Positions 34,061 to 48,600 of a stretch of 64,000 nt of DNA are shown here, one piece after another. A program made the position numbers and the translations under genes. The stretch comes from Taenia hydatigena (taxonomy: Eukaryota; Platyhelminthes; Cestoda; Cyclophyllidea; Taeniidae): positions 61,001-125,000 of the forward strand of contig JADWOT020001117.1 of assembly GCA_036345935.2 (NCBI GenBank), given 5' to 3'. The notes beneath the pieces are model-generated. The model was not told the DNA's origin. It was given only the letters and a program-made list of their open reading frames with translations, and searched no databases. Within the stretch, counting starts at the first letter, position 1. Every line of letters begins with the position of its first letter.

Positions 34061-36515
34061 TTTTTGACTTAATAGGTGAGAGTGCGAGGCGTTCCACTGA
34101 AGACCTTTAACATTTTTCGCGACATTGGTGGGGTAGGGGTCAATGAGCCCACAATCACTGTGGCAGTATCTTTGAGCCTGCGTCCAGATAAATAATCTTT
34201 TATTCGGAGTTGGCCAAAGAGTTCGCGCTCTTGACGGGATGGAGGATTATGAGCAGTGCCATTCCCAAGATGGTATGCTTCCACCTGATGTCCACGAGAG
34301 GTCACAGCGTGAAACGGAGACCCCAAATCAATGAACGATTCAACTCGCCCAGCCTACCACGAATGTTATGCCCAGGTGGAACGAAGTGAAACTTGCAAAA
34401 CTGCCTCCTCTACTCCCGCCAACTCATCAGTCGCATGAAAAATCAGAGACCGAGCAAAGAATTGCGATGAGGCGACCGTGAACGCTAAACCTTGATGGAA
34501 TGATGCGAGGACAAGTGAAGTACTAATGTTTATGTGTATTGCAAAGCGGTACAGCGTTGACACCTGTTGAGGCATTTATTTCCCTCCTTTACTAGTCTCC
34601 AACACTTCAAAAGTCCTATTTTACTTGGAAATGGAATGGATCCGTTTGCATTTCTAACTCGCATTCCTTGTAATTCGGCTTTAAAGAGAGCCTAAACGCA
34701 AGGCGCCATTTAGTTAAATTAATATGAAATTTGGCAGGCGTGACAGCTAAATAGTGTGTTGGTACACATCAAGGGCTGGCTTAAGATTCGTAGGCTGTCA
34801 AGTAATGAACCATTCAAATTGCCTCGCCCACCTCAGATGGTGCTGGATAGCTCCGTCCACTCGTCAAGAAACACATGAAACCAGAGGTCCTTCAAAGTAG
34901 GTGCTATCTAAAGCCAACGGTTGTGATTTGACCAACGGACCGAAAACGGTACATTGTGATGAAATGGCGTGTTGGACCTTGTAAGGACAAGTAAAGTACA
35001 TTTCTTTGTATGCATCACAACGCGTAAATGCCTTCGCTCATTGCTGTGCTGCTTGCAGATCCCTTCCATATCTCTGTTAGATAGGACATTGAAGAGACAT
35101 TCTTTTTCTTTAATAATGGCTTAAAAATAGCCCATGACAACTGTGTATACTGCTCCAAATTGAGGTTAAAAAGACTGTGTAACTATATTCCTTTGCAAGA
35201 CGATTTAGCATTCCAGCTTGTTAGGGTCTGTGTGTTGCTGCTTGCTCGGCGCCTCGTGAAGGACTTCAGATTTGAAACGATTCTTGTATAATTACATAGA
35301 CGTTTGGCAGACGAGTGGAACCATCACTGGTTGGTGACAGGCCTTCCACAATCCAACAAATACTCTCTCCACACCCTCGAGGTAGGCACCAAAAGGATGG
35401 GATGAGTATGTGGGAGGACAATTTCCTCTTACCGTCGCAAGACCAGACAATACAGGCCATCGAATGCCTAAGATACCCATTGTTGCCCTGTCTTGACTTC
35501 CCTCGAACGTATTTGGGTGCTTTTCGCACCGTTCGGGTGCTATTGTAACGTGCGAGGCAGATGGATCTCGACTGTGATCGGTGTTCGGCCTTAAGAGACC
35601 AAAGAGTTCGTAGTAAACTACTCTGTGTCCTAAAGTTAACTGTAAACATGGAAAAATTCGCCTCTTTGATAAGCACTCTTTGAAAGTGTGGAACCAGTAG
35701 TGACGGGAAAGCGGAGTTGTGGCAACCAGCCAATAGCTTGTTGAGTTGTCTACAGAGGCCACTTTACCGTCCCATGTGTTGGCGCCTTCGCGTATAGGAG
35801 GTGAAGTAAGGTGAGGGCTTTCAATTGCTTAATTTTCTCCCTCCACACTTTCCACTCAATCAACCAAACAAACAGAATCCAGTAAAGACCAGCAATAGAC
35901 AACTAGCGTCAACACTTCATGGTGCTCCAACAGCATCTTAGAATCACCACACAAATTACAACAAGCCACCCGAAGACCTAATAACATTCATGGGTGCGCG
36001 ATTGGAAGGTCTTCGATGATGAAATCTCTTCTGTTGCCTTAAAATCTCAGTTTGGACGTCTTTCAGAGGATCAGATAAGGCGCGAGTAGCTTCAGCGCCT
36101 AGGTCACGTACATATTCCACGTAGGTGCCACCAATGAACCGCTGGAGTTACTCCTAGTAGTGTTAGGATCTGTTCGAAAGGAGTATGAAGCTTGCGAAAT
36201 GCGCTAAATGCGGTGCCCGCCCTTCAACGCGCCCACAGAAGGGGAGCTGGAAAGGTTAAGTAAATATGAACCACGAAGAATGTATTTCTTTAAACACCGA
36301 TTAACCTAAGATTAAGTATGTTTGTATGCAAACGTCTGCCATCATAACCGTCCATCTTTTCGACCCCCTCCCCTAGACAACAATGCGCATCGATGACACC
36401 ACCAAAGCACATTCCTATTGGTTGGTAAATAAACATGCCGTGCGCACACACACACAGCGACAGACACAACGGTAGCTGCATTCGGTCAGGTTTCTTCACT
36501 CTTTCACCGCACACG

Positions 36516-39500
36516 ATGCCGAAGCTAGAACTAAGCTTTCTACTCCTTCTCGCATGGCCATTCCTTGGCGTAGGGCAACCATCCACAATGGATTGCTATA
36601 CGCAGAGTGGACCGCCTTACAATGGAACTTTGAATCATACGGCAGCAGGTGAACCCTGTCTACCGTGGAGTGAATTCACCCACCTACATCTGCGCAGCAG
36701 TTGGAATGCCTCGGTGTTGAAGGAGCAGTCAAACTACTGTCGCAACCCGGATGATGATCCACGAGGTCCGTGGTGTATGGTTACGAGAGCAAAGTATGGA
36801 ACGTGTGCAGTTCCACATTGTGGTGAGTTTGAAGCCTTGCTCATGTCGCTCCAAGTTTAAATCATTTTTATCTAGGAAAAGTAGTGAGGGTAGCATATCT
36901 GCTGGCTTATTTTGCAAGAATAGCGAGACTTTGATAGCGTCAAAGCCAGTTTAGCCATTCGTGGCACCCAACCGGAAGGCTGAAAGCGGAGCTACGGTGA
37001 CTCCAATCCATCATTGACCATTAAAACCATTTCGCATCCATTCAGTTATCCAACTAGTTACTCCCATATTCTTCCATCTACCCATTTTTCTGTCCAGTCG
37101 ATCCTATGATCAGTCACCTATTAGATAATATCACACCTCAGACCAACTCCTCACCCGTAGATTCCCAACTTTTGCATTTTGTGTCTTCCACTTTTTCTCA
37201 CGACCACCTGACTTTAAACTGTGTTTCGCTAGTGCGCTTAAAAAAACAAAGTAGAAGTTTTCTTTTTAGCGACGCCACGTAGGTGCTTCTGACACTTTTA
37301 GGACCCACAAACGATGCTTACCTATACGGAGATGAATTTTCCCTTGTTCGTGCCCCTATCTTAAGCTGTACATTTAAGCGGCTTTGTTGAAGGCAGCACA
37401 CGATTTTTGCATAAGTTTATGCAAACTGCGGTTTCATTAGATCTGCATGTAGAAAAAATGTGGTGCCAAAGTTTTTTGCCACTTGCCATGTGAGATAAAT
37501 GTAGCGATCATTTCACGTCGCCGTCACACGAAATTATTTCATTTTTCGCCTCTGTTAATGCAAAGAACCAATCACCGGCAGCTAAGTGCCTTGCGTGCGT
37601 AAACTTTGTTCCTAGTCTATTTAATCGTCACTGAACGAATTTATTTGTTCCAAAAGAAGCATCGACTTTCCATTCTTTGGATATCCTGGACGCGGGCATT
37701 CTGTGGGAGTTTGTTACGGACAAGCAAGGAATGCATTCAAAATAAGCCGCGCGCTGACGCTACAGTACCGTAGGTAACTTGCTTGAAGTGTTCCACACGA
37801 CCAAAAGCTCTGGGGTTTTTAATAGAGAACTTTGACAATTTTCACAGACACATTCTGTTTCGAATAGACGCCCACCAATACCAAGGCTTAGGGTCTTGAA
37901 TAACAGCATCCGACATCGACAGGATTACAACTTATGCCATGGCCATCGTCCATCGGATGTCGCTTGTTTGATACCATCACGATAACGTCTTTCCATTTGA
38001 TTTGCTCAATGTCAGAGCTTGTTTTAAGCTAACCATGCGCGTCCATTTTGTTTACAACGAGGAACTTGTTTGTTTTTAATTTCTTGCTGAAAACATTGAT
38101 AACTGACTTTTACTTGTTAAGGATAAATTATCAATCTGTTTACACTCAATTAGATAAACAGAGTGTGTGACCTTGAAAGTGCAATGGGCTAATCAACCAC
38201 TGGGAACTTTTGCGCAAATTGTTTGAATCTTGTAATCGAAAAGCCCGGTCGGATGTGAAGTACTTTTTTTTAATCATTAAGCCCAATTTAGCGTTTCGCA
38301 GAGACGTACAGGATAAAATGATCTCGACTGGTGTTCGTTTGCACATGGAATAACAGAGAACTCGTATGTCTGATGGTGTCAGATGAAATCGCGAAATATG
38401 GGGTTCCTGCATGGTTAAATATGCAACTGATATGCAGCCTCACCGTTATTAAGCATCACTTTCTAAGCTAGTCTGTTCTGGTGTGGCTGCACGTGCAGGT
38501 TATCGAATCTTTCCAGAAGCTACAGAGGAGGGACCGCGAGGCTGTAGGTGCGACTATATGGAAAAGCTGGTTTAGTTGTGCAGTGTAACAATTAATGGGT
38601 CATAGATTAAGTTTTAATTCTTTATATTTGCTCTAGAACATCTTGTTGATTGCTACGAGGGCGTTGGTGAGGATTATCTCGGAGATGCCAGTGTTACTGA
38701 GGGTGGTCAGGTGAGCAACTTTAATAAAGCATTAAATTTTGGAGGAATTTCTTTCTCAATTTGCCTTTTAAATGCATGCAGTCTTGTTATCTGTGCAGAT
38801 TATGTGCTTTTTTCAGCTAACCTTACGACCCTGACAAGCAGGTTGGGTTATGGTGTCAGAGTTAAGGCTTAGGATAAAACTTAGGTCATTGGCATTCGGA
38901 TTTATATATGTTTATCGATGCATTGTATTCAAACTTCTCCGTTAATATGCTCATCTCCATGCTCACAGTTCTGATATTAAATGGCGGTAAAGCCCTGTAG
39001 ATAGGACCCGGTTTTAAATTTGAAACTGCATTTTCTCAAATTTGAAATGGTAAGGTGCTTTTCGGCGGGTCACTGGATATGATTAGGATGATGATGACTG
39101 CATCAAGGTTTGCTATTACCTCTCGCGGTGTATGGTGAAGGAAAGAGAACTTCAAATATGGCTCTCTATTCAACCCGATAGTTTGAAAGATGAATATCTC
39201 TTTTTAAATAGCCAGTATTATTTAATTGGTGAAAAGTAGGCATTATTTTTTAAAGCCACCTCAGCTGCAAATAATAAGACATTCACTGTATTTAGGATGC
39301 AAGGAAGAGAGGTAGGAAGGGAATGCCGCCATGTCTGCATTCTTTATGTTCTTCAGGTTCATATTTTTCCAAGTTATGATTGTAAATGCTTTGATACCAA
39401 ATAATCGCATTGTCCGCTCCCACAGGTATGTGTCCCATGGGCTGACGTGATTCGCGCAAGTGTCATGAAGCCAGGAACTCCGCATCTAGTGATTGTGAAT

Positions 39501-39699
39501 TACACATCACCAACCAATCGAACTCCAGTCTCCAGCTTTGATTCGAGTGTTGCCAACTTTCGAAGCTGTCGCAACCCTGAGGGTCGAATGGCCAAGCCGT
39601 GGTGCTACGTGTCCGCAGTTTCACACACGGGCAACTCGATGAACTTGTACCTCACCACGGTGGGGTATCGCAAAGCGCCATGTAAAGTTGACATGTGTG
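36516..39699 (+). other. Two kringle domains of the giant gene
   Basis: Kringle 1 is in the first exon: six cysteines in order in DCYTQSG, GEPCLPW, NYCRNPDDDPRGPWCMV, GTCAVPHC, with the typical YNGTLNHTAAG. Kringle 2 is split over 38637-38710 and 39426-39699: DCYEGVGEDYLG, QVCVPW, RSCRNPEGRMAKPWCYV, APCKVDMC. Both start and end at phase-1 introns. The intron between the two kringles is 1.8 kb and contains ATCC-like units near 37020-37110. No protease domain follows, so this is not a plasminogen-type enzyme. Confidence 0.88.
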
Positions 39700-42600
39700 G
39701 TAGGTCAATTGGTTCTTTGGATGCTCCCCATCAATCCCCAACGATGGCTACACCTTCAGTAATCTTATTAAGCTCCACCTTGTGCCCATATATACTAACA
39801 TTACAGTGATTTATAAGGCTTGAATTCGGACAACCGTTCGCATCAGCATTCGAATGCCTACCAGCACATACAAAGTTTACAAGGTCGCAGATAAAAGTGC
39901 AGTTTTTGTTTTCCTCTCGCTCTGCAGTTTTAGCCAAGGCCGATGTGTGATGGTGGTGGTGGTGTTGGTCCGAGAATATACTCTTCACTTGGCTAACTGA
40001 AGCGGTTTGTTTGCATTGTTTACATCTGGTAGACGCCTCTGGGTGTATACAATCCTTCCAAAACACGGCTGACAGGTTACAGGAAAGTGTCAGGGAACCC
40101 AATTTTTTTATCCGTACAAAGTTTTACATCTCGCCTTATTGACACTTCTTCCGACTCTGGCTTGGATTTTGAAGGTGGAGTGTTTAGTGAATAAATAGGA
40201 ACGAATAACGCTACAGAAATCCTTAACAGTAGGCAACAGCACACCAGTGGAGCCTGGATAGCCATTAAAGATGGCTTAAGTTAATACCGCTCTGTTGCAC
40301 AGCTCCCCATATCTTGGCTTCTAGAGCCCTTCTGGGTCGGTATTTAGCTCATATCGAGTGCTTGCATGTTAACCTTTGACTTCCATCGAGGATTCCTTCA
40401 GATGACGCATACCCACTTCTTTACCCATGTTCTTCTTTGAGATCACTCAAGCCACATGGGGCTGCCTCTGGATTTTGGTGATGAGTGTCCACCAGGCTTT
40501 CTGACCCAAGTTGGGAAGACCGCCTCCCCACAGGGCGAAATTTCCACGGTCTACTGTGTCCTCTCTGCTAAGGGGCTGAGAAATACAGAGAAGGGCCGTT
40601 TCAGGAGTTTCTGCATGTTCCTACTCAATCAGAACCGCGAGACCTGTCCTAAGGGTGAGTCGCAAATTTTAACCAGTCAGAAATCTGTGTTGGTGAAGAT
40701 TACAAGGGTACTGGCTGCATTCTTTCAGCTGGTTTTAAACCGCGGTGTATTGACTTCTAAATGAGTCAACTCCAATAGTTATGTTGCCTGCTGTTAAGAG
40801 AAAGGAACGTTGTCAGTATTTTCCACCTTCCTTCGATGTCTTAATTCCCCCCCCCCTCCCCCCCCATATTTAGGGGTTTCAGCTAAAGAATGTAAGATGC
40901 CGACTGCATCGCGCAAACGTTTATTAGTAAGGTATGCTTAAGGGAGGAGGAAAAGGAGTAGATTTTCCGTGTCGATTGCTTATTTGCTCCCTGTTCATTC
41001 TCAGGCTTCGATATGAAACGGACCTTTATGCGTACCAAACTGAAAGCCAAGGGCAAATTCAGCATGTTTCGTCAAGAGGGTTTCACATCTATTTGGCTCT
41101 CTCTTTGCTGCACCAACGGCTCCCATGCCGAACTTCGAACCAAGTTCCCACGATCCAGTGTGGCCTACAAAACCTCACACTCCCGGTCGAATCATCAGGC
41201 ACCGTGGATCCGTGGGGATTCTTATGCATCATTTCCACAATCCGCCGAGGACTCGATACTTAACGACAGCCCAACACCGCCGGTGTCCAGAGACACACCG
41301 CTTTTCTTCTCCATCGAACGCTGCCCGCCGGTGAATGGAACACGTCGAAAGATCTTCACTATGGGCACGTATAGGCCGTCCAATCTAACGGCTACGCTTT
41401 TGGACTATGGCTATTACACCTTGATGTGCGCGTACTATGAGGATGACGAAATACCACCGATTACGTCGTCTATCCAACCCAACAAAAGTAAGTTTCTTGT
41501 CTCTGTTTTTTCCCCCAATTCTCAATTGATTAGTCTGGCATTACGCCACATCGGGACATATATTTTGACTGACTAATGAATTCGCGGTGGTTTCTACCTC
41601 GCGTACCTCGTTGATCTTGACCTTGAAGTGTGTATTAGTGACTGCATTTTCTCCCTTCTAGCGCTCATTCCAAGCATTCTGGTGGAGGGCAAGACCTGTC
41701 CACCCCACTTCTCACCGGCCCCCAATACCAAGGCCCATCATATGTTCTACTACCTTCGTGCGGCTTTCATCCTCTGTAAACCTGAAGGCATCTATCGTCA
41801 TGACGCCATTGATAAGATATTGCCCGATGGAAATCAATGTTTTATCTCTCACACTCCCCGTGAGGTGAAACGTGCTGAGGGAATTATTGAAGAGGGTCCT
41901 GATGGTTCGTCGGATGATGAGGAGCAGGATGAAGAAGACGGTTATGGAACTCGATCGAAGAGGTATCACTGCCCCTCAGGTATGTTTATTTATTTTATAG
42001 CTTTTGGCATTTGTCAAAGTGTTTTTGGTTGATGATTTAAACTAGGGATGAGATGTTTAATAAAGAGCAGAAATCGGACTGTTTCGCGGACACATCCCTT
42101 TCACCCGAAAGGGTCTTGTTTATTTACTACACGAATAAGTGGACATACGACCAATCACAGTGTTCGCTGCGGATGTCACATACGTGTGACGTGCAGATTT
42201 ATTTGTGTGAACCTGAATATCGCATTTATCAGTTGCGGTTCTCGGTGGGTCTCTTCCGATTGGAACGATGAGGCACTTTAATTATTGTCAGCAGACAGAA
42301 TTTAGCTATCATGTACGCCGGTAATGCCGGTGTCCATGTTGTGATCTTGAACTCTGACCACTTGAGTCTAGGACCGGCGCGGATTCGATTCGACTGACTT
42401 AAACCGCAGTATTACCGATGAAATAACACCATCTTCCAGTCTAGGCATCATTAACTGGATATTAGTGTCTCATAGGTTTCGATACGACTGAATTGCGTTG
42501 GGCTGGCGGTAATGCATCAGCTCACGGCTTTGAATCGGTGACTATGTACTTCTGCTGCCGTCGGGGTGCCACCCCAACTATCGGTGGATCACCAATTGCA

Positions 42601-45600
42601 TCATCATCATCAGCCGACAAGAGCGATGGCTCCAGCGGTCCTCCTCCCACCTTCCCACTACCCTTCTACCTCCGATCCGTGCCAACTTTCGCCATTTTAA
42701 TCCTTGGCGGAAGCTGTCCGGATTACTCGGATCAAGGCACCAAACTGACTGCTGACTTTGTAAGTGTGTCAGTGTGTGGAAGTGGATATTCACGATAGAC
42801 CAACAATCACCTTTTGAATGTTTGAAGTTCTTCTTGCGGGGTAGATGCGTGGTGGTTTGTTTGATTCACTTTCGTTCAAGGACGAGTCATTCGGTCAATG
42901 GTTTTGGAGTCGATGCATGACAACACTACCACCATCGATGTCTGGAATGGGCTGACTCCAAAACTCGTCCCCGAATGGCGTTGTCGCAATAACAGCTTAT
43001 AAAAGTTATAGAGCTAGAAGCCTACTTTCACAAAGCAGGTCAATAATTGAAGGCTCCGACGGGGACGCTGATTCGTTCCCGATCCTTTGGTTAACGTCAA
43101 TTCCAAGGCGAAGGGGAGGAATATGCAGTGATTGTTCAAGCCGCCATCCTCCGGATGCTTTCCGACTAAGCATTAATGTCTCCCAACTTGCAAATCTTTT
43201 TTGTTTTTTTAGAGACCAACAATGCAATCTGAGTCGTACTTGACCCTCGAGTTGATTGGTCAAAACAATCCAGTCGATTTTGTGGAATCTATGAGTGGAG
43301 TACGAGGAGTCTTAGCCCTCTGCAAGTATTCTCAGCCTCGTGGTATGTTGTCTCCTCCCTTCCCGAGCAGTTTTTACCCACTCATGCACTAAGAATAGGG
43401 ATAGGACAGTGCTCTTGTGAAGGAGGGCATACATCCCTACTTATTGAATGGTTCATTTTCATGGATAGAACACCCATATTCACCTCTGATTAAGCGTAGG
43501 AAACTTCTTAACTCGCTCTCTTGCTTGACACCGCGACGTGTTAAGCCTAGCATATTTTCCATCAGCGTCACGTACGTGCGACGTCGCGATTTACCTTGCA
43601 GACAGCAAGCGACGTCTGATTGTGATTTTCGAGCCAGTCTTTGAGGAGCGACATTTATTTTTTTTTCGCGCCAGGCCCACAGTTTCCTCTTTCTCTCTCT
43701 ACCACAGATGAAATTGGAATTCTGTCACCGCAAGGCTTCTGTCAAGGGGTCGGTGAACGTCGCGTTCCAACCGTTCACACCTTACACGATGCTGGGACCA
43801 CCTGTGCTGTCAATGTCACTAATGTCGTCTTTCCTGCTGGCTCTTATTGTTTCTACAGAACTGCGAAAGTCTGTCCACCAGGTAATTAAGCGGCCATTTT
43901 TTAACTTGTTACCATTCCTATCCATAGACTCACATCCTTCCAAACTATAACCTTTCTACTCCTGTATGAATTGTTTACAAGATCCGAGGTACTAAAGGAG
44001 AGGAAAGAGTAATGACACAACAAGACATTTAAGACAGTCAGACGCCGGCGTCACATATATGCGGCAAATTCTCCTTCTCGGTTTATGTTGTCCGCTTGCA
44101 TTCACTCATTCCGGAAGTAAATGACTTGAATGAGATGTGCTTACTAGCAGCGAGAATGAGTGCTTCAAATCATAGAAGCAGTTCGTCATACTCATTCATC
44201 TATTTCCTTGCGGTCTGTAGGTCTTCCTGAACTGCAAACCAGTGTTTTCGAAGGTCTGGTTCGTTCCTTCCTTCTCCAGACAATGTTCCTTCCCTCACCA
44301 GCCTTGAACGATGAGAAGGAGCTCTGCTGTCAGTCGGAGGAGTCGCTGGGTGCCATTGAATTGCCACTCAATATAACAGCACCTTTTGCATTGCCGGCAC
44401 TGCAGGCGTCCTGTCAGAGCTTTGTCGGATTCACGGTGGATCAGACAAAGGGATTCTGCGAGTATGCACCCATCACCGGTTAGTTACAGCATTCTAAATG
44501 ATTGGTGGCTTCGGTTAATGGAGGGTTGTTTATTATTTACGTCCAACCATCTGTAAAGACGGCGCCTACACTTCCTTTCCGAGACTTGTCTTATGATCAA
44601 ATAATATCGTGACCAGACGTTTACGACGGATTCATGGTGCTAGATGATGCGGTCGATGGTCTATAGGTATGTAAGCTACACTGGTTTGTGGAAACTTGGT
44701 TTATAATTCAGCATGGGAGCGGTTGGGCCGCAAAATTGACCTGTGAAATGGTTGACACTTTTATCTGTGCAATGTAGCTGGTGGGGAAAGAGTCATTCTC
44801 TCATAGGCTCCTTTATTTTTTCCACTGTTATGGATATAGCTAGGCAGCTGGAGCGCTCTGCCTCCATTGCATCTGTGAAATCATCAAATTGTGGGTGGAG
44901 AATTGGGATTTCTAGACAATTCACTGATTACTAGTACTTAGTGGACGACGGAAGGCCACTCCTCCATAATTGAGGCGGTGAAATAGTCTCTTAGCCATCC
45001 CCTTTTCAAGGTTCCAGCATTCATATCAACTCTCAAAGCTAACAGGTCTTGCAGATAGAACTCATTGTAAAATTCACTCATGTAGCCCAATACTACTCAC
45101 TGCATTTGTGAGTAGCTTCTCAATTTCCTCCTCCCATTTTTTGATGTCATCTTTCCTTCTCACCTCTAGAACAACCAGAGTCAATTGTGGTCTGGCCTCG
45201 TCGCGTTTTTCCTAGCAATCTTCGTGGCAAAACCGAAATCGTTCTCACCTGCAGTGACAACTGGGCTCTCAACTCGGGTAAGCCTTGACGACATGGATCT
45301 ACTGGATTTTGCCAGCTATTTCTGGCAGTTCAGCCTAAAATTTGAGGTTCCGCATTGGTTGTGTAGGCAAAGACAGCCCAAAGGCCAGCTTTCTTCCTCA
45401 TTTTTTAGTTTCTCGAGCTCGCAACTTCATGATGCGCCATCGAAGATTGTGGTTGATTCCAACGCCGATGCAGGACTTCTCATCCAACGATGCAATGGAG
45501 CTTTGCTATAGCGAAGTGCGTGGGACCGAGGTGCCTACAAGAACGGAGTCCGGATATTTGAACTATTGTCTCGTAGCCTTTGCAACATGTCCGAATGAAG

Positions 45601-48600
45601 GTGAGTTGAATGGATAAGTACCGCCACAGCCTATTCATTCATCCATCGGTCCGCCCTTGGGGTTAGCAAAGTTGGAAACATCACATTTTTCTTGCTCTGC
45701 AGATTTTGAGGTGGTCTCCGCATTCCCCTACCAGCAATACATCGTCTGCTGTGTCAAACAGCCTTCACACCTTCAGAACACACCGACGACATTTCAACGG
45801 GTATCAACATGGCCAGAGCACGTGCGCTCCATTGTCACTCTGGGTCGTAAAAGTCCAGGCGACGAGGAGAAGGTTAAGGACTTAGCCGGTCCCACGGAAC
45901 TTCATCGCGATCTGAAGCAACCCGAAACGGATGAAGGATGTCCCGAATTTAAGCAGTACTCACTCATTCGACGATTCGTCAAGATGTGGAGACCCAAACG
46001 ATATAAGACACTGATTGCAAGACCCTCGATTCATCACCTTTTGAATGTCACTACAGGCTTAAATGACAGTAAGGAGGCGTTCGCTAAGAGAACGGGACTA
46101 TGGTTGCAGGATGGTCTGCTGCATGCCATCTTCTGTGAATACCAGACGAATAGGCCGGCAGAACCGAACACTGGTGTTTGTAAGTCTTGCAGTGGGGCGA
46201 ATAAAACGGCTTTAACAGTGAAGTGCATGTACTCGACATGCTCAGTAACGGTGTCACATATATGTGACGCTTGTGCTTTCAAGGTCTAGAGACGCATTAT
46301 TAAGTGGGATTATGAACGGCTTTTGTTTTGTGCCTTATTAGCCTGGCCAATTGATAACTACGCCATCCCGCAGTCAGTAACCGGATGTCCGCCGGACTTC
46401 ACTTCAACCACCTTCATCCACCTCCAAGGTCGAAATGGCTTCCACTATTCACAGGTGCGTAGATCTCATTGCTATAGCCGTTGAGATGGTACCCTTCATC
46501 AAACGCTAAAATCGGTCAGCACTTATGACGCAATCGGTTTCTCGATGTGTCATCTTTTGTTGCCTCTTCAGCCCATTCATCTGGCAGGCGACTTCATTGC
46601 ACACTCCCGCGCGGTAAAATTGAGCTACTGTCACCGAGAAATGGACCCCTCACCATCTCACTGGAACAAGAAACACACCACTTCTCTACCACCGGGACAT
46701 TACTGCGTTCTCCTCGTCGGTAGACGATGTCCAGCCGGTAAGACTCTCTCCGTAGTGTCCTGAATGTTCCGTAAAGTTCAAATATGCTATTACCGGGCTG
46801 TAAGTAGGTTTGAGAGAACCACATTGAAGAGCTGGAAGACCCACCAGCAGAAATAAGCGTCATTCTTGGCGTCTCTTGCGATCAATCATTGGTGTCAGCT
46901 ATTATTGACACAGAATGTGTAACTGTCCAATTGTAGCCCTACTGAAAGGTTCACACAGTCAAATTACGGTCTTTCATTTTATCGTCTCTTCAGGATTTAC
47001 TGCTGGAAGCCTCTCCGTGTTTGAGGGTCTCCTCAAGCCCAACGAGACCGAAGAAGGCGTGGATCCGGCATCGATAGACATCTCAGACCTACCGATGGGT
47101 GCTGACTCATCGACACACAACGCGCCACGCATATTCCGTGATAAAGTGGAAAAAGGTGACACCGGTTTGACATTTGATCGTGTCACCTACATGTTCTGCT
47201 GTCGTGCAGACTCACCTTCTGCATTAATTCCTATCACGGGCTTCCCGAATGACACCGGACCGTTCTATCTATACAGGTAGGCTGTCAATCAGTGAACATG
47301 TGCCTAAGCTCTTAACGTTTAGGGCGTACTAATCTACCTTATTTACTCCTGATGAAGGTTGAAAAGCATGGAGGTTGGGAGGGGAGGGGCTAGAAGACCT
47401 TTGCCAGTAATCCTGTATTAGCTGAGAGAAAGCAAAAACGACACGATTAACCTATCTCACTTTTTCCCGACAGGGCTGGCGAAACGTGTCAGGAGATAGC
47501 TGGACTGCGTGCAACTGAGGAGTATATATGCATGGATGCACCAGAGTTTCTTGTAGGCACTGTCCACTCCTATGCCTTCCAGATGGAGGTTGTGGACAAG
47601 ACGTACCACATTGAAGGCTTCACGCCCACCCTCTCCATGTCTACTGACCATTGTAATGTGAAGATAAACCTTTGCTACTACGAGTCAAGTAAGTGAAATA
47701 AACTTTGGTTTTTCTTCTTTCATTTGGGACGGATAATAATTCTCAAATCATACTTTTGCCATCCCTTTCAGCCATCCCTGAGCCTGAGCCAACGTTAGAA
47801 GGTAAGTACTTCATTTACTTGGTAAAACACGTGCTACTTATATTAGTTAAGTAAAACACGAATTTATTCTAGTGGAGCAGAATAATGGCACAGCTTGGCC
47901 AGCGGGTTCGTACTCGCTTCTCACGACAATTCGAGAGGATGGCACTCTCGCCTGTCCTCCAGGATTCAATTTAGCCATCCGCTACAACATTCGACCGGAT
48001 GTGGTTGCCAATACTTTCTTCCGTCCGATGTCATTCGCCGAGTACTTTACGCAGAAGCCATCAGCTACTGAAGAGGTCTTTGGTCTTACCAATGAGACAT
48101 CAATGCCAACGTTACATACGTGCGAGCGCAATGCGAGTGATGTGCCCGAGGCGTACAACCTTACGGCCTTCCCCGACTGGCCGCCTGGCAATTACTGCGT
48201 CCTCATGGACTTACACACGAGGACCTGCCCACAGGGTAACTACTTACTGATTTCAGTAGCATGCGCTAGGAAAGTGGGTTCATTCAATGGCTTTTCTGTC
48301 ACTGAATGAACTGAGTTATAAGACTGTCAATAGCGTTGACCGTAGCTAGGTGCACACTCATGAAAAATACGTGTTCCTTTGACAGGACTGCACCGTTTCA
48401 CGCGCCAGTTGGCTGAACTGTGTTGTCACACGGCAAGCAGTGTTCCTTCTCTACCGGTGAAACTACCCTTTATTGGCGACTTCTTCCTTATGGGAGCTTT
48501 TGACGAGCCAGAGCTTGCCTGTTTGCCTATTGATAATACGCACGTAAGTTATCAGGATCCAAATATGTTAGAATACATCTTCATCGATCTACAGGCTATT

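Larger units (their letters stand above)
32649..36515. other. Intergenic, CAP gene to giant receptor gene
   Basis: About 3.9 kb. It contains the CAP gene 3' end and a decayed ATCC tract at about 33896-34060. Two overlapping minus-strand open frames at 35266-35762 (155 and 156 codons) show no family resemblance. The promoter of the giant gene should lie near the right end; none is recognisable. Confidence 0.45.

Noticed and set aside
35266..35762. Two overlapping minus-strand open frames of 155 and 156 codons
   Set aside because: Two long frames on one strand at the same place cannot both be genes. Neither has recognisable motifs, splice partners or a signal peptide. Kept out for lack of support, although a transposon relic is not excluded.
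38500..38548. Possible extra exon (GYRIFPEATEEG) between the kringles
   Set aside because: It has plausible borders, but its 49-nt length breaks the frame into the next kringle exon.
42046..42281. Open frames of 72-77 codons between two exons of the giant gene
   Set aside because: Neither frame joins in phase to the flanking exons. The direct join CPSG to FDTT restores the expected CPxGF motif, so this is intron. It also contains the palindrome at 42175.
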